Source: an uncultured Opitutia bacterium (GTDB taxonomy: Bacteria; Verrucomicrobiota; Verrucomicrobiia; Opitutales; Coraliomargaritaceae). From it: DNA of 64,000 nt. The DNA is taken from the NCBI GenBank assembly GCA_937136395.1, contig CAKZOI010000021.1, positions 186,001-250,000 of the forward strand, written 5' to 3'. Each line of letters opens with the position of its first letter. Position 1 is the first letter of the stretch. Shown here piece after piece: positions 44,344 through 54,240 of this stretch. Position numbers and translations under genes: made by a program. The notes beneath the pieces are model-generated. The model was not told the DNA's origin. It did no database searches and saw nothing but the letters and a program-made list of their open reading frames with translations.

Positions 44344-45681
44344 CTAAGCGCCAGCCATCGCCAAGCCAGCGAGTCGTCCTCCCGTCCAAGCGGCTTGGAA
44401 ATTAAACCCACCGGTAATGCCGTCGATGTCGAGGCACTCACCTGCAAAGTAAAGCCCAGGGACCAGTTTACTTTCCATATTCTTAAAGTTGACCTCTTTC
44501 AGGCTGACGCCACCACAGGTGACGAATTCATCCTTATTAGTAGTCTTGCCTTGGACCGAGTAGTGACCGTCTATGAGCTCGTCGATGAGTGTAGCCTCTC
44601 TATCTTTCGGGAGTTGTGCCCATTTTTGATCCTCAGAGATGCCGACGACTTCGACAAGGCGTTCCCACAAGCGACGAGGGATTTGCTCGAAGACTTTGCT
44701 TTTCACCTGCGTCTTGCCTTTGCGAAGGCGCGCGAATTTTTCACGTAGTTGATTTTCGGATACGGTCCCAAGCCAATTGATGGAAACCTCGAAATGATAG
44801 TTCTTCTCTTGTAGTGGACGAGCTTGCCATGCGGAGAGTCGAAGGATTGCTGGGCCACTGAGTCCGCGGTGGGTGATAAGGATAGGGCCAATTTGAGGTT
44901 CGGGTTTGCGCTGGCGTGAAACGGCCTTCGCATCCGGCTTCGCTTGGCTACTCCGCGACAAGAGCAAAGGCCCTACGAGTGAGACGCTGGCGTTTTGCAC
45001 GGAGAGGCCAGCGAGGCCTTGGGTGCGTTTATCGGCTAGGTTGAAGGCGAAGAGTGAAGGGGCGAGTGGGGCGATCGTATGTCCGAGCGCTTCGAGTGAG
45101 TGTGTAAGGGCGGACGCCTTGAGTGAACCAGTTGCGATGAGGACTTTATCCGCCGACATTTGGGTGTCATCGGATAGATGAACGATCAATGATGACTGGT
45201 TCGCCTTCGTATCGCTACAGCGTGGCAAGGTGATGCGCTTGACTGCGCATTCCTTCCGGAGTTCGACGCCAGCTGCTTGAGCTGCATCGTGGAAACAGTT
45301 GATGATCGTTTGCGAATCATCAGTGATGGGAAACATGCGACCATCAGCCTCGGCTTTGATCTGCACGCCGCGTTTGGCAAACCAGTTGATGGTATCTTGA
45401 GGCTGCCAACGATGAAACGCGCCACGGAGTTCACGAGCGCCGCGTGGATAGTTCTGAGCCAATTTTGCAGGGTCGAAGCACTGATGGGTCACATTACAAC
45501 GACCGCCACCCGAGAGCTTCACCTTTGTGAGCGTGCGCTTGCTCTGCTCGTAGATCGTGACTTTCGCCTTTGGGTTCGCTTCCGCTGCAGTGATCGCCGC
45601 GAAGTAGCCAGCAGCGCCACCGCCAATGATTGCGATTGATGGGGAGTTTGACCTAGTTGCTGAATGAGTTTCCGAAAGCAT
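44344..45681 (-). CDS. BaiN/HI0933-family flavoprotein (NAD(P)/FAD-dependent oxidoreductase)
   Basis: A 445-aa flavoprotein. FAD-binding 'IAIIGGGAAGYFAAITAAE' at the N-terminus, then 'VKLSGGGRCNVTHQ', 'GRMFPITDDSQTII', 'LITHRGLSGPAILRLS', 'VTCGGVSLKEVN' and 'GLYFAGECLDIDGITGGFN', the order typical of HI0933 and BaiN. Substrates in this family are mostly unknown. The ATG at 45681 is used, as it suits the family start; 45726 would add 15 residues. Converges with the DP-repeat gene. Confidence 0.9.
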   Translation of the reverse strand: MLSETHSATRSNSPSIAIIGGGAAGYFAAITAAEANPKAKVTIYEQSKRTLTKVKLSGGGRCNVTHQCFDPAKLAQNYPRGARELRGAFHRWQPQDTINWFAKRGVQIKAEADGRMFPITDDSQTIINCFHDAAQAAGVELRKECAVKRITLPRCSDTKANQSSLIVHLSDDTQMSADKVLIATGSLKASALTHSLEALGHTIAPLAPSLFAFNLADKRTQGLAGLSVQNASVSLVGPLLLSRSSQAKPDAKAVSRQRKPEPQIGPILITHRGLSGPAILRLSAWQARPLQEKNYHFEVSINWLGTVSENQLREKFARLRKGKTQVKSKVFEQIPRRLWERLVEVVGISEDQKWAQLPKDREATLIDELIDGHYSVQGKTTNKDEFVTCGGVSLKEVNFKNMESKLVPGLYFAGECLDIDGITGGFNFQAAWTGGRLAGLAMAGA

Positions 45682-45770
45682 TAAACTATAATATTCGAAG
45701 CAGGTTGTTCGACGATCAACGCTCAAATAGCTCTATCGAGGTAAATCTTAATTCCATGAGCATTCGCGGT

Positions 45771-45838
45771 GTGCATAGAGAAGCTTGCGAGGCACCATAA
45801 CCTTCGTGCGGCGTGAGACACGCCTGCGCTACCTTAAG
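45771..45838. repeat. 68-bp direct repeat, copy A
   Basis: Agrees at 62 of 68 positions with copy B at 46028-46095. Both contain the core CTTGCGAGGCACCATAA, then TTCGTGCGGCGTGAGACA and CGCCTGCG. It lies in a non-coding gap. Confidence 0.9.
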
Positions 45839-45853
45839 AGATTTTTTTGGGTA

Positions 45854-45876
45854 GGGTCGCCTCGCCGAGGCGACCC
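45854..45876. repeat. Long perfect palindrome (REP-like hairpin)
   Basis: Arms GGGTCGCCTCG and CGAGGCGACCC (11 bp each) with one base between. Seven T precede it on the left (plus strand) and no T-run follows it on either strand, so it is not a typical terminator. Its very strong stem could stop exonucleases or be recognised by a protein. Confidence 0.85.
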
Positions 45877-46027
45877 CAACTCTTATGAAGGCTGAAAACA
45901 TCATGAAGGTAGTGCCATTCGAGACAGGCCTGCGTCAGGCCAGCACCTTGATCATCTTATTGCATAACTCGCACCTCCTCGACTGCTTCAAGCTGGTGTC
46001 GCTGGGTAGCGCGGCACCGTCTTCGGT

Positions 46028-46095
46028 GCGCATATAGAAACTTGCGAGGCACCATAAACTTCGTGCGGCGTGAGACACGCCTGCGCCACCTTGAG
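46028..46095. repeat. 68-bp direct repeat, copy B
   Basis: Second copy of the repeat described at 45771-45838, six mismatches apart. Hairpin GCACCG-TCTT-CGGTGC (46014-46029) abuts it and GGTTGCG/CGCAACC (46119-46138) follows. Confidence 0.9.
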
Positions 46096-46152
46096 GCGTA
46101 ATATATCGTGAGATACGCGGTTGCGACAGAGCGCAACCCTCCAGCGAATTCA

Positions 46153-46854
46153 CTATTTCAAATGTTTTGTTCCTTCGATGAGCATGTTAACTACGCAGTC
46201 GTCGCTGATGTGGTCGGTATTAATCACTAGATCGTAGGTCTGTGGATCGTCGATGTCGCAATTGAAATGCTGCTTCATGTATTTTCGACGGGCGACGTCT
46301 TCATCATGAACGAACTCCTTGGCACCTTTTTCTGTCATGCCATGCGCATGCACCATTCGATAGATTCGATTCACTTCATTTCCGATCAATCGCACACGCA
46401 ATACGTTCCGCATACCATGTGTAATGACATTGCCCGCACGTCCGACAATGATGCAGTGGCCCATACGACTTAAGCGAACAATGGTGCTAGTGGTTTTTTC
46501 AAAGAGTGACCAGAGGGAAGGGTGGCGGCCTAGAATCTCGTTGATCGAGCTCTCTAGTTCGCTGACAGTTGACTCTGGCATGAACTTCTCAAGCTCTGCT
46601 GGTAGGTCATTATCTTCTAGCACTTGTTGAACTAAATTTTCATCAAACAAACCCCATGGAACATAAGTATTGGGCGATTCGGCATTGAGTGATTTCTGTA
46701 ACTCGTGAGCGATGCTTCGCCCTCTGGCACCTGCTTGCCTTGAGATCGTTATTGTCGGGTATGTATGACGTTCTGCTGTAGCATCGTGTTGCATGAGTTG
46801 AGCCGCTACATAGCCACGGCATTCATTGATGGTGGGGTAGGTTTTCATATCCAA
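46153..46854 (-). CDS. Cytidylate-kinase-like family protein
   Basis: A 233-aa P-loop protein of the Cytidylate_kin2 family. The Walker-like loop is 'TISRQAGARGRSIAHELQK', then 'FDENLVQQVLEDNDLPAE', 'GHCIIVGRAGNVI' and the C-terminal 'YDLVINTDHISDD'. Such proteins resemble CMP kinase but their true substrate is mostly unknown. Length is normal. Stand-alone gene followed (on the minus strand) by the repeat patch. Confidence 0.85.
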   Translation of the reverse strand: MDMKTYPTINECRGYVAAQLMQHDATAERHTYPTITISRQAGARGRSIAHELQKSLNAESPNTYVPWGLFDENLVQQVLEDNDLPAELEKFMPESTVSELESSINEILGRHPSLWSLFEKTTSTIVRLSRMGHCIIVGRAGNVITHGMRNVLRVRLIGNEVNRIYRMVHAHGMTEKGAKEFVHDEDVARRKYMKQHFNCDIDDPQTYDLVINTDHISDDCVVNMLIEGTKHLK

Positions 46855-47097
46855 GCCTTTCTGTATTATATAGATCGCGGTGGCGTGCCATCCGCTAGAG
46901 AACTGCTAAAAAGCTATCGAAATCGAGACGGCTTGGCAAGAGATATCGGCCGTTATTAGGCAGTCGAATACCATTGTTTAGAGGCCTTGAAGCTCTGCCT
47001 TGCCGGGTCCCTTGAGGCTGGCTTTCAATCGGTTCATGTTGCCACATAGTTGCTGGTCGGAATGGGATCTAGTGAACTCTCTAGGCTCAAAGTCCTT

Positions 47098-47784
47098 TCA
47101 CTCAACTGCCCATTGATCGAGCAGTTCAAACAGGGCATCATGCATCGCTTGAAAAGTGGCGATAGGTTCCGATTGCATACGTTCGGGGTCTTGGATGTAG
47201 GGCGCGTCGACGAGCTCATTACTACAAGCTGCAGAAAGTAGACTGACACCCTCGGGGGTCACTTCAAGGTGGCATTGGAGTGCGAGCACCTTGGAGTGAT
47301 GAATGAAGCCCTGATTGTCGCAGGCGTCGCTACAGGCGATCGGCGTGGCGTGGTAGGGCACGGTAAAGGTTTCTCCATACCAATGAAATACCTTGAGCGA
47401 TTCGGGCAGCGAACATTCATCGGGACATTCATCCGTTCGTCGAATCGGGAACCAGCCGATTTCTTTATTTGCTCCTGCGGTGACTTTCGCGCCCATGGCT
47501 ACGGCGATGAGTTGTGCACCAAGGCAAATACCCATCACATGCTTCCCAGCTGCAATAACGCCGCGAAGATATCGCTTCTCCATCTCTAGCCATGGATGCT
47601 GATCGCTATCATGGACGCTCATGGGGCCACCCATGAAAACAAAGGCATCATACTTTTCAGGCGAGGGCAGCTGTTGCGTTTGGTAAATAGGAAGCACGTC
47701 TAAATGATGCCCATTCATTTGCGCCCATAGTGCAATGGCGCCGGGGCCTTCAAAGTTGATGTGCTTTACGCAAAGTATCTTCAT
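47098..47784 (-). CDS. Class I glutamine amidotransferase (GMP-synthase-like)
   Basis: A 228-aa GATase1 domain. The triad is visible: nucleophile Cys87 in 'GICLGAQLIA', and His172/Glu174 in 'CHLEVTPEG'. Such single-domain proteins are close to YfeJ/GuaA-like amidotransferases and some act as gamma-glutamyl hydrolases. No partner synthase is near. The 243 bp between it and the cytidylate-kinase-like gene show no clear feature. Confidence 0.9.
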   Translation of the reverse strand: MKILCVKHINFEGPGAIALWAQMNGHHLDVLPIYQTQQLPSPEKYDAFVFMGGPMSVHDSDQHPWLEMEKRYLRGVIAAGKHVMGICLGAQLIAVAMGAKVTAGANKEIGWFPIRRTDECPDECSLPESLKVFHWYGETFTVPYHATPIACSDACDNQGFIHHSKVLALQCHLEVTPEGVSLLSAACSNELVDAPYIQDPERMQSEPIATFQAMHDALFELLDQWAVE

Positions 47785-47874
47785 GTAAATTTAAGGTAAC
47801 TATTGAGTATTTATGTCGATACAACAGTTTCATTCAAAGTTGAATTCTAAGCCCTTCTACATACGCTTCAGATC

Positions 47875-49470
47875 ATGCGTCTAATTCGTCCCATATTAAC
47901 ACTCTGTTGCTTAGCTATCCTTGGGGCGATTGTTGGTTTCATGCTTTCAAAGCAGTTGCAGCGTCCTGTTGAAGTGACTGCTACTGATGTGCCTGCGAAG
48001 CATACAGAAATCCAGGTGAATGTTGCTGGCAGTGTCACGCTACCACGCGAAGAGAGCCCTGAATTCCTTGAAATTGATTATCCAAAAAACGCGATACCAG
48101 GCGAACTGGTTCTGCAATTTTCGAATCAAGCTGACTATGCCGCATATTTAGAGATGCTCGCTGAAGCTGGTCAGCTACCACTAGGGCAGATTGACGCGTT
48201 AATGGTAATTCGGATCGACACTGGCACCTTAAACCGAGTCAATCCCAGAGGGTTTGAAATAACACCTAGTTTTTCTTATGAGGTGGCACGACCGCTGCCA
48301 CCGATTGAATTATCACCAGAAGCTTTGGCTAGTTTGAAAGGCTTCGGTCAAAGTGCTCGACAAATATCGGGAGGGTCCGTTGACGGCGACGGCACTGGGG
48401 TGCTAGTGGCAATCCTTGATTCAGGTATTCAAGCGCATTCTCAATTTGATGATGTATCTATTGTTCCAATTGATTTGGCAGGAGGTGGGGTAGCTGGGAC
48501 TGGAGCGGCGCACGGCACATCCGTCGCTTCGATCATATCGGGCAGTGAAGGCATCGCTCCCAATAGTGACTTGCTCGTTGTTCGTGTGCTCGATGACGAG
48601 GGTCTAGGAAATAGTTTTCATGTAGCCGAAGGTATTGTGCAAGCCACGGACCTCGGTGCGCAAATTATCAATATGAGTTTAGCAGTGTATCAAGACTCTG
48701 CTGTGCTACGACAGGCAATCAGCTATGCAAATGATAAGGGTGTGCTGATGGTTGCAGCTGCTGGGAACGACGGCTATACAACTATGCCTTACCCTGCGGC
48801 TTACGAAACTGTTATCGCGGTGACTGCTGTTGATGCAAACGGGAAGCAGGCGCTGTTTCCAAACCAGTCCACATCGATCGACATCGCCGCACCAGGTGTT
48901 TCGATATTAACTGCCAAAGAGAACTTCGGCACGACGCTGTTTACCGGAACTTCCGCGGCAGCTCCATTTGTCAGTGGCACACTTGCTTCGATGCTCTCAG
49001 CGGAGCATTCACTGGCACCGAAGCAAGTCGTTGATTTAGTAAAAAACTACCTCAACGATGCGGGGAGCCCGGGCGAGGACAGCGCCTATGGTGACGGTGT
49101 GATTGATTGGGATCGTCTGCGAGAACGAGATACACCTGGCATCTTAGATTTATCCATCGCTGACATACACCTCGATCCATCTGCTCAGCCCGGAACCACG
49201 ATGCCAATTGAGGTGACCGTGCAAAACCGCGGCACGTCCTGGTCGACAGAATCCGAACTGGATATTGTTATTGGTGAAGCAGACCCAGTAAGCTTTACCA
49301 TTGGAGCGCTTGGCCCCGGATTAACTACCACACGTAAAGTGTTTACTGCCGTGCCTGCGGACAAGCAGGCTGGGCGTTTGAGTATTTCCGCTCAGATCTT
49401 ACCTAAAGATTTGAACACCGATGTCCGTTTAGAAAACAATCGTAAGGGTGCCTATTATCAAGCGAAGTAG
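47875..49470 (+). CDS. Membrane-anchored S8 (subtilisin-type) serine protease with C-terminal CARDB domain
   Basis: A 531-aa protein. N-terminal hydrophobic segment (7-25) is a signal or anchor, then a linker or propeptide to about 170. The catalytic domain has Asp182 in 'VAILDSGIQ', His213 in 'AAHGTSVASIISG', Asn298 in 'VAAAGNDG' and Ser360 in 'FTGTSAAAPFVSG'. The C-terminal 95 residues ('LSIADIHLDPSAQPG', 'VTVQNRGTSWSTES') form a CARDB-like adhesion domain. Predicted to be exported and active. Confidence 0.92.
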   Translation: MRLIRPILTLCCLAILGAIVGFMLSKQLQRPVEVTATDVPAKHTEIQVNVAGSVTLPREESPEFLEIDYPKNAIPGELVLQFSNQADYAAYLEMLAEAGQLPLGQIDALMVIRIDTGTLNRVNPRGFEITPSFSYEVARPLPPIELSPEALASLKGFGQSARQISGGSVDGDGTGVLVAILDSGIQAHSQFDDVSIVPIDLAGGGVAGTGAAHGTSVASIISGSEGIAPNSDLLVVRVLDDEGLGNSFHVAEGIVQATDLGAQIINMSLAVYQDSAVLRQAISYANDKGVLMVAAAGNDGYTTMPYPAAYETVIAVTAVDANGKQALFPNQSTSIDIAAPGVSILTAKENFGTTLFTGTSAAAPFVSGTLASMLSAEHSLAPKQVVDLVKNYLNDAGSPGEDSAYGDGVIDWDRLRERDTPGILDLSIADIHLDPSAQPGTTMPIEVTVQNRGTSWSTESELDIVIGEADPVSFTIGALGPGLTTTRKVFTAVPADKQAGRLSISAQILPKDLNTDVRLENNRKGAYYQAK

Positions 49471-49484
49471 GCAAACGCATCCAA

Positions 49485-49772
49485 CTACATGTCGCTAACA
49501 CTGATGCCTAATTGATGCTGCACCTCTGGAAATTCGCTTAGTTCAGCGACAAACTCATCCACAGAAAAGTCGGCGACCATGAAGTCTTCATATTCAAAAG
49601 TCGGTGTCTTGGTTTGACCGCTCAGTGCGACCATAGCATCCATGTCTTTAGCGTTTTTTAGGACATCGCGCACATCAAGGTCGACTCCCTGAGCATTGAA
49701 AAAGGTGAGCGCTTCGCGGCACCATGGGCAGGCAGGTTTAACGTAAAGAATAGGTGTGGTTTTTCGACTCAT
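49485..49772 (-). CDS. Glutaredoxin-family protein
   Basis: A 95-aa thioredoxin-fold protein with the redox motif Cys15-Pro-Trp-Cys18 ('VKPACPWCREALTFF') and a cis-Pro region ('KTPTFEYEDF'). Length and motif fit a glutaredoxin or NrdH-like protein. The motif CPWC is a variant of the usual CPYC. Converges with the subtilisin gene. Confidence 0.88.
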   Translation of the reverse strand: MSRKTTPILYVKPACPWCREALTFFNAQGVDLDVRDVLKNAKDMDAMVALSGQTKTPTFEYEDFMVADFSVDEFVAELSEFPEVQHQLGISVSDM

Positions 49773-49890
49773 ATCTTGTGCTTAAGCATAGGATATCTTC
49801 GCTCGAAAACAACGTAAATTGAACAATATTTGACTTTATTTTACGTAGTCTTGCGCTTTGGTCGATAGCTCTATATGAAGAGCGAATTTA

Positions 49891-52749
49891 ATGCTATCTA
49901 TGTCACTTCCAACTGTACCTGATTCCCAAACGATATCTGTTCGAGGTGCGCGTGAACACAATTTGCGCAACGTCGATGTGGAGCTACCGCGTAATCAGTT
50001 TGTGGTCATTACGGGTGTGAGTGGTTCGGGTAAATCATCGCTAGCGTTCGATACTATTTACGCGGAAGGCTATCGTAAATACATTGATAGTCTATCAACC
50101 AAAGCACGTATGGTGCTTGAGCAAATACCGAGGCCGGACGTTGATTTCATAGAAGGCTTGTCGCCAGTGATTGCTCTTGAGCAACGCACTGGAGGTGGAG
50201 GCAATCCTCGTAGCACAGTGGCTACGGTAACCGAGATTGCTGATTTCGCGCGTGTGCTGTGGGCAGTGTGCGGCACTGCCTATTGCCCGAAAGATGGCGC
50301 ACGTATCGAGCGACGTTCGATGGACGATTGCCTGACACGTGTGTTTGCAGAACCAGAGGGAAGTCGCTTAATGATTGTGGCACCTTGGATGTCTGCAAAG
50401 CCAGCGATCTTACGTGAGGAATTACCGCGTCTACAACAAAGAGGATTTCAGCGTGTGCGTTTAAATGGCGAACTGTTTCGTTTAGATGATACGAACATTA
50501 TCGATTCGAAGGCCAAAGAAATTGCTGTGGAAATTGTGATTGATCGCATTCGACTTCGAGCCGACCAGCGCAGCCGTTTAGCCGACTCACTCGAGCTAGC
50601 ATTTTGCGAAGGCGATGACCGTGCACTTATTTTGGTCGAAGATAAAACTCAGGCTAGCGGTTGGCGCGAGTTAGCATTAAGTAATCGTCTTGCCTGTGTG
50701 AATTGCGGTGATGTTTACGAGCCGATCTCACCGCGTCACTTTTCGTGGAATCATGCCGAAGGCGCGTGTCAAGAATGCGGTGGCCTTGGAGAGACCTTGC
50801 AATTTCAGCCAGAGCTTTTGGTCCCAGACGCAAGCAAGTCGGTGCAAAAGGGGGCCATCAAACCTTGGCGCTTAGGATCTAAGCAGATGATCATAAAGCG
50901 AAATGCTATCCTCAAGCAACTCGCTGAGCAGCTACCTTTTGACCCTAAAATACCTTGGGATGAACTCGACCCGAAAGTTCGAAAGCAAATTTTACATGGC
51001 ACTGGAAAGCGCATATTCAGCTTTAAGTTGAGAGGTGGAAATACAAAGCCAGAAGCCATGACTTTTGAGGGTGTCCTTGCTGACTTAGAGGAGATGCGAC
51101 GAACGACCAGTAGCGACGGCTTGCGCGCACGATTGATGGCTTTTCAAACGAGCAGTCCATGTGAAGCTTGTCGGGGTCAACGTCTAAGCCCCGCGAGCCT
51201 GAATGTATTAATCGAAGGCAAGTCGATTACCGACCTTTTGGCGATGTCTCTAGCCGAGGCGGATGCCTTTGTTGGTGTGCTCGAATCGAGTCCGAAGTAT
51301 GCGCAAGTGAAAGATGCGGTGCGTGGTCTATCCTCGCGGCTACGTTTTTTAAATAAGGTCGGCCTCGACTACCTGACGTTGAATCGAAGCTACAGTAGTT
51401 TGAGCGGCGGAGAAGCGCAACGAGTGCGCTTAGCCACTCAACTCGGAATGTCGCTCATCGGTGTGGTTTATTTATTGGATGAGCCGAGCATCGGTTTGCA
51501 CCCTTTGGACAATCGTCGTTTAATCGAGACTTTGATTGGTTTAAGAGATCGAGGTAATTCTGTTGTGGTCGTCGAACACGATGGCGAAACTATGCGTGCT
51601 GCCGATCACTTGATCGAGCTTGGCCCGGGTGCTGGTGTTGAAGGTGGTCGGCTTATTTTTGAGGGTAGCCCAGAGGCATCTTTTGAATCGAAAGAAAGCT
51701 TAAGCGGGATGTTTCTGAGTGGCGTTCGGCGTGTTGAAAAAAATGCCGACCGACTACGATCAACCTGTGATTGGCTAACAGTCTATGGTGCAGCTGAGAA
51801 TAATTTAAAGACGATTGATGCACGTTTCCCTGTCGGCTTATTGACCGTTGTGTGTGGCCTTTCAGGCTCAGGGAAAAGCACATTGATCAATGACATCTTG
51901 GCAAAAGCAGCGGCGTTTCAACTAAATCGTGCTAAGGCAATACCAGGTAAACATGCGAGCTTAGACGGCCTCGACCATTTTAAATCAGTGGTGCAAGTCA
52001 ACCAAGAGCCAATCGGACGCAGTCCACGTTCTAATCCCGCAACCTACATCAAATTATTTGATCAGTTACGCGACCTCTATTCGAAATGCTCATTGGCTAA
52101 AATTCGCGGTTATAAAAGTAGCCGTTTTAGTTTCAATGTTAGCGGAGGTCGCTGCGAACGCTGTAAGGGCGATGGTGTGATTAAATTAGATATGCAGTTT
52201 ATGGCGGACGTCTATGCCGAGTGCACCAGTTGCCAAGGGCGCCGTTATAATCGAGAGACATTGGATATCCGCTTTAAGGGATTTAGTATCGCTGACGTGT
52301 TAGCCATGAGTGTCGATGAGGCTCTAGAGGTCTTTAACAAACAACCGCGTATCGCCGAGAAGTTGCGCACACTGTCGGATGTTGGCTTGGGGTATATTAA
52401 GCTCGGCCAACCAGCGACAACGCTTTCAGGCGGTGAAGCGCAGCGGATTAAGCTATCCTTAGAACTGAGTAAGCGTCAACAAGGCGAGACGCTCTATATA
52501 TTAGATGAGCCAACAACCGGGCTCCATTGGTTAGACGTGCAGCGCCTAATGGATTTATTGTTTAAGCTGCGCGACGCTGGAAATACAGTGCTCGTTATTG
52601 AGCATGATCTCGATGTTATCCGTATGGCTGATTGGGTTGTCGAACTTGGACCAGTTGGTGGAGATCTTGGGGGCGAAATCGTCTTTGCTGGTGATGGCAT
52701 TTCCTTTCAGCAAGGCAAGGGCACGCCGACTCAGTCAGTGCTGGGCTGA
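49891..52749 (+). CDS. uvrA: Excinuclease ABC subunit A (UvrA family), divergent
   Basis: A 952-aa protein with the full UvrA plan: first Walker A '[12 protein letters not shown]', zinc ligands 'CVNCGD' and 'CQECGGLG', signature '[17 protein letters not shown]', second Walker A '[12 protein letters not shown]', 'CERCKGDGV' and '[10 protein letters not shown]', and second signature '[13 protein letters not shown]' with 'LDEPTTGLH'. The insertion-domain segment '[19 protein letters not shown]' differs from the common 'K-T-T-S-H-NPRST', so this may be a second UvrA copy. UvrB is not in the window. ATG at 49891 or 49900 possible. Confidence 0.88.
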   Translation: MLSMSLPTVPDSQTISVRGAREHNLRNVDVELPRNQFVVITGVSGSGKSSLAFDTIYAEGYRKYIDSLSTKARMVLEQIPRPDVDFIEGLSPVIALEQRTGGGGNPRSTVATVTEIADFARVLWAVCGTAYCPKDGARIERRSMDDCLTRVFAEPEGSRLMIVAPWMSAKPAILREELPRLQQRGFQRVRLNGELFRLDDTNIIDSKAKEIAVEIVIDRIRLRADQRSRLADSLELAFCEGDDRALILVEDKTQASGWRELALSNRLACVNCGDVYEPISPRHFSWNHAEGACQECGGLGETLQFQPELLVPDASKSVQKGAIKPWRLGSKQMIIKRNAILKQLAEQLPFDPKIPWDELDPKVRKQILHGTGKRIFSFKLRGGNTKPEAMTFEGVLADLEEMRRTTSSDGLRARLMAFQTSSPCEACRGQRLSPASLNVLIEGKSITDLLAMSLAEADAFVGVLESSPKYAQVKDAVRGLSSRLRFLNKVGLDYLTLNRSYSSLSGGEAQRVRLATQLGMSLIGVVYLLDEPSIGLHPLDNRRLIETLIGLRDRGNSVVVVEHDGETMRAADHLIELGPGAGVEGGRLIFEGSPEASFESKESLSGMFLSGVRRVEKNADRLRSTCDWLTVYGAAENNLKTIDARFPVGLLTVVCGLSGSGKSTLINDILAKAAAFQLNRAKAIPGKHASLDGLDHFKSVVQVNQEPIGRSPRSNPATYIKLFDQLRDLYSKCSLAKIRGYKSSRFSFNVSGGRCERCKGDGVIKLDMQFMADVYAECTSCQGRRYNRETLDIRFKGFSIADVLAMSVDEALEVFNKQPRIAEKLRTLSDVGLGYIKLGQPATTLSGGEAQRIKLSLELSKRQQGETLYILDEPTTGLHWLDVQRLMDLLFKLRDAGNTVLVIEHDLDVIRMADWVVELGPVGGDLGGEIVFAGDGISFQQGKGTPTQSVLG

Positions 52750-52834
52750 TTCTCGTAAGCTTTCACGAGGAGACCGCCTCTGGATAAATTAGAAGCTGCA
52801 AGCACTGCGGGCGCCACCAGTAGCGACCCTAAGA

Positions 52835-53722
52835 TTAAACATCCGATGCACGCTTTTTATAGGTTTCGCCGCCGTCCCAAGCAGATTTCAAGGTAACGAA
52901 CTCCGTCTCGTAATGCTCGGTTAATAAACCTTGTTTACGAAGTGCAATAACGGTCTGTTTAAACGCTTTTTTAGAGGTATTAAAGGTCTCGCGAATCTCT
53001 GCGGGATCGGTCTTATCGTTAAAGGGAAGGCTGCCGCCTGCTTCTTCGAGTTTCTCAAGTATGAGCTCCGATAAAGATTCAACACGCCGACGCCCGGAGA
53101 CATCTCGGCGGATATCAATCTTGCCGCTATCATGCACTTCCTTGATGTATCCAGTGAACTGATCACCGGGTTCTAATATGTCGGAAGTTTCCTCATGGTA
53201 GAGCAGGGCGCGGTGCTTCTTGTCTACGATTGCCTTATAGCCCAAAGGTGAGTTGTCGTAAATCAACACTTGGACAGGTTGGTTAGGATGATACTCTGGC
53301 TTCGTTTCCGAAAAGTGACGGTGTAATCGGCAGGAGGCGACAATACGATTTGTGTGCTCGTCGAGATAGACTGCCACTAATGCGCCATCGCCTTCATTAA
53401 AGCTCCATTCGCCTTGTTCACGATACGGTAGTAAGAGATCCTTCTTGAGTCCCCAATCGAGAAAGGCGCCGACTTGATTTACGCTGACAACTTCGAGGTA
53501 AGCAAATTCACCAACCTGCACAAAGGGTGTCTCCGTTGTCGCAACGAGACGATCTTCAGAATCGTTGTAAATAAAGACATCGATCTCATCACCGATATCC
53601 ATCTCTTCTGTGACGTAGGCATTGGGCAATAGAATATTATCCAACGGTTTAGCATTTAGATACAGACCGTGATCTGATTGCTCTACGATAAGTAATTTGT
53701 TAAAGCGGCCAATATGGATCAT
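52835..53722 (-). CDS. cvfB: CvfB-like RNA-binding protein (S1-like domains)
   Basis: A 295-aa protein made of tandem S1-like domains with a C-terminal winged helix, as in CvfB/YitL. Cues: '[20 protein letters not shown]', '[17 protein letters not shown]', '[18 protein letters not shown]' and '[20 protein letters not shown]' (winged helix). Family members bind RNA and affect virulence-gene or growth control. Length is typical. Minus-strand neighbours are unrelated. Confidence 0.9.
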   Translation of the reverse strand: MIHIGRFNKLLIVEQSDHGLYLNAKPLDNILLPNAYVTEEMDIGDEIDVFIYNDSEDRLVATTETPFVQVGEFAYLEVVSVNQVGAFLDWGLKKDLLLPYREQGEWSFNEGDGALVAVYLDEHTNRIVASCRLHRHFSETKPEYHPNQPVQVLIYDNSPLGYKAIVDKKHRALLYHEETSDILEPGDQFTGYIKEVHDSGKIDIRRDVSGRRRVESLSELILEKLEEAGGSLPFNDKTDPAEIRETFNTSKKAFKQTVIALRKQGLLTEHYETEFVTLKSAWDGGETYKKRASDV

Positions 53723-53796
53723 AAAATATGTTTCGGAGGAGGGCGTTTAGCATTCAGTCGCTGGCTGTGTGGCAAAATCAAAACTGATGTGTTTTT

Positions 53797-54177
53797 TTAG
53801 GAATAGAGTGATTGGTTCTGACCGTCTGCAAATGAATAGGCGCGTTCTGGTGCGTCTTGGTTAATATTCATACGATCTTTTGTGATCGGTCGGGTGAGCA
53901 CAACGGTGGTTTTGTCTGTAGATTTTCCTTGGTAGGTCGTTTGCCCAAGCCACGGACTCTTTTTTACCGTGAAGCGATACCCCTTTGATTCAAGGTCTTT
54001 ACCTAGGGAAACAATCTTATTTGAGTTGGTGTTGGTTCCTGAAAAATCGATAACTAAGTGCCCGTGTTCACCTTTATCTTCATCTAGGCGGCAATCCACC
54101 TCGGGCGTATGCTTTTGGATGATAACGAGGAGTTTTGCGGCTTTTTCGAGTCGATGGCGTAGGCTACGTGCTTTCAT
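53797..54177 (-). CDS. Small hypothetical protein
   Basis: A 126-aa, lysine-rich protein of unknown family ('MKARSLRHRLEKAAKLLVII', 'DEDKGEHGHLVIDFSGTN'). Strands and turns suggest a small beta-rich fold. It lies between cvfB and the PfkB gene with over 60 bp on both sides. Coding is supported by the open frame and balanced composition only. Confidence 0.5.
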   Translation of the reverse strand: MKARSLRHRLEKAAKLLVIIQKHTPEVDCRLDEDKGEHGHLVIDFSGTNTNSNKIVSLGKDLESKGYRFTVKKSPWLGQTTYQGKSTDKTTVVLTRPITKDRMNINQDAPERAYSFADGQNQSLYS

Positions 54178-54240
54178 GGGTTTTACTGTATGACTTATTG
54201 ATAGTTAATCAAGAGTCGCATTTGGGATAAAGCGAATCAT

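Larger units (their letters stand above)
45682..46152. other. 471-bp non-coding, repeat-rich patch
   Basis: Two 68-bp direct repeats (45771-45838 and 46028-46095) and four short hairpins (45854-45876, 45926-45940, 46014-46029, 46119-46138) crowd into 471 bp. The patch resembles REP/BIME-type intergenic clusters. Short frames here are not supported as genes. Confidence 0.75.

Noticed and set aside
45771-46095. Possible CRISPR array
   Set aside because: Only two 68-bp copies, 189 bp apart, with no regular spacers and no cas genes.
45716-46153. Short open frames in the repeat patch
   Set aside because: They read through direct repeats and hairpins and share the same peptide only because of the DNA repeat.
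46855-47097. Possible gene or RNA in the 243-bp gap
   Set aside because: No frame with credible composition and no stable extended fold; nothing supportable was seen.
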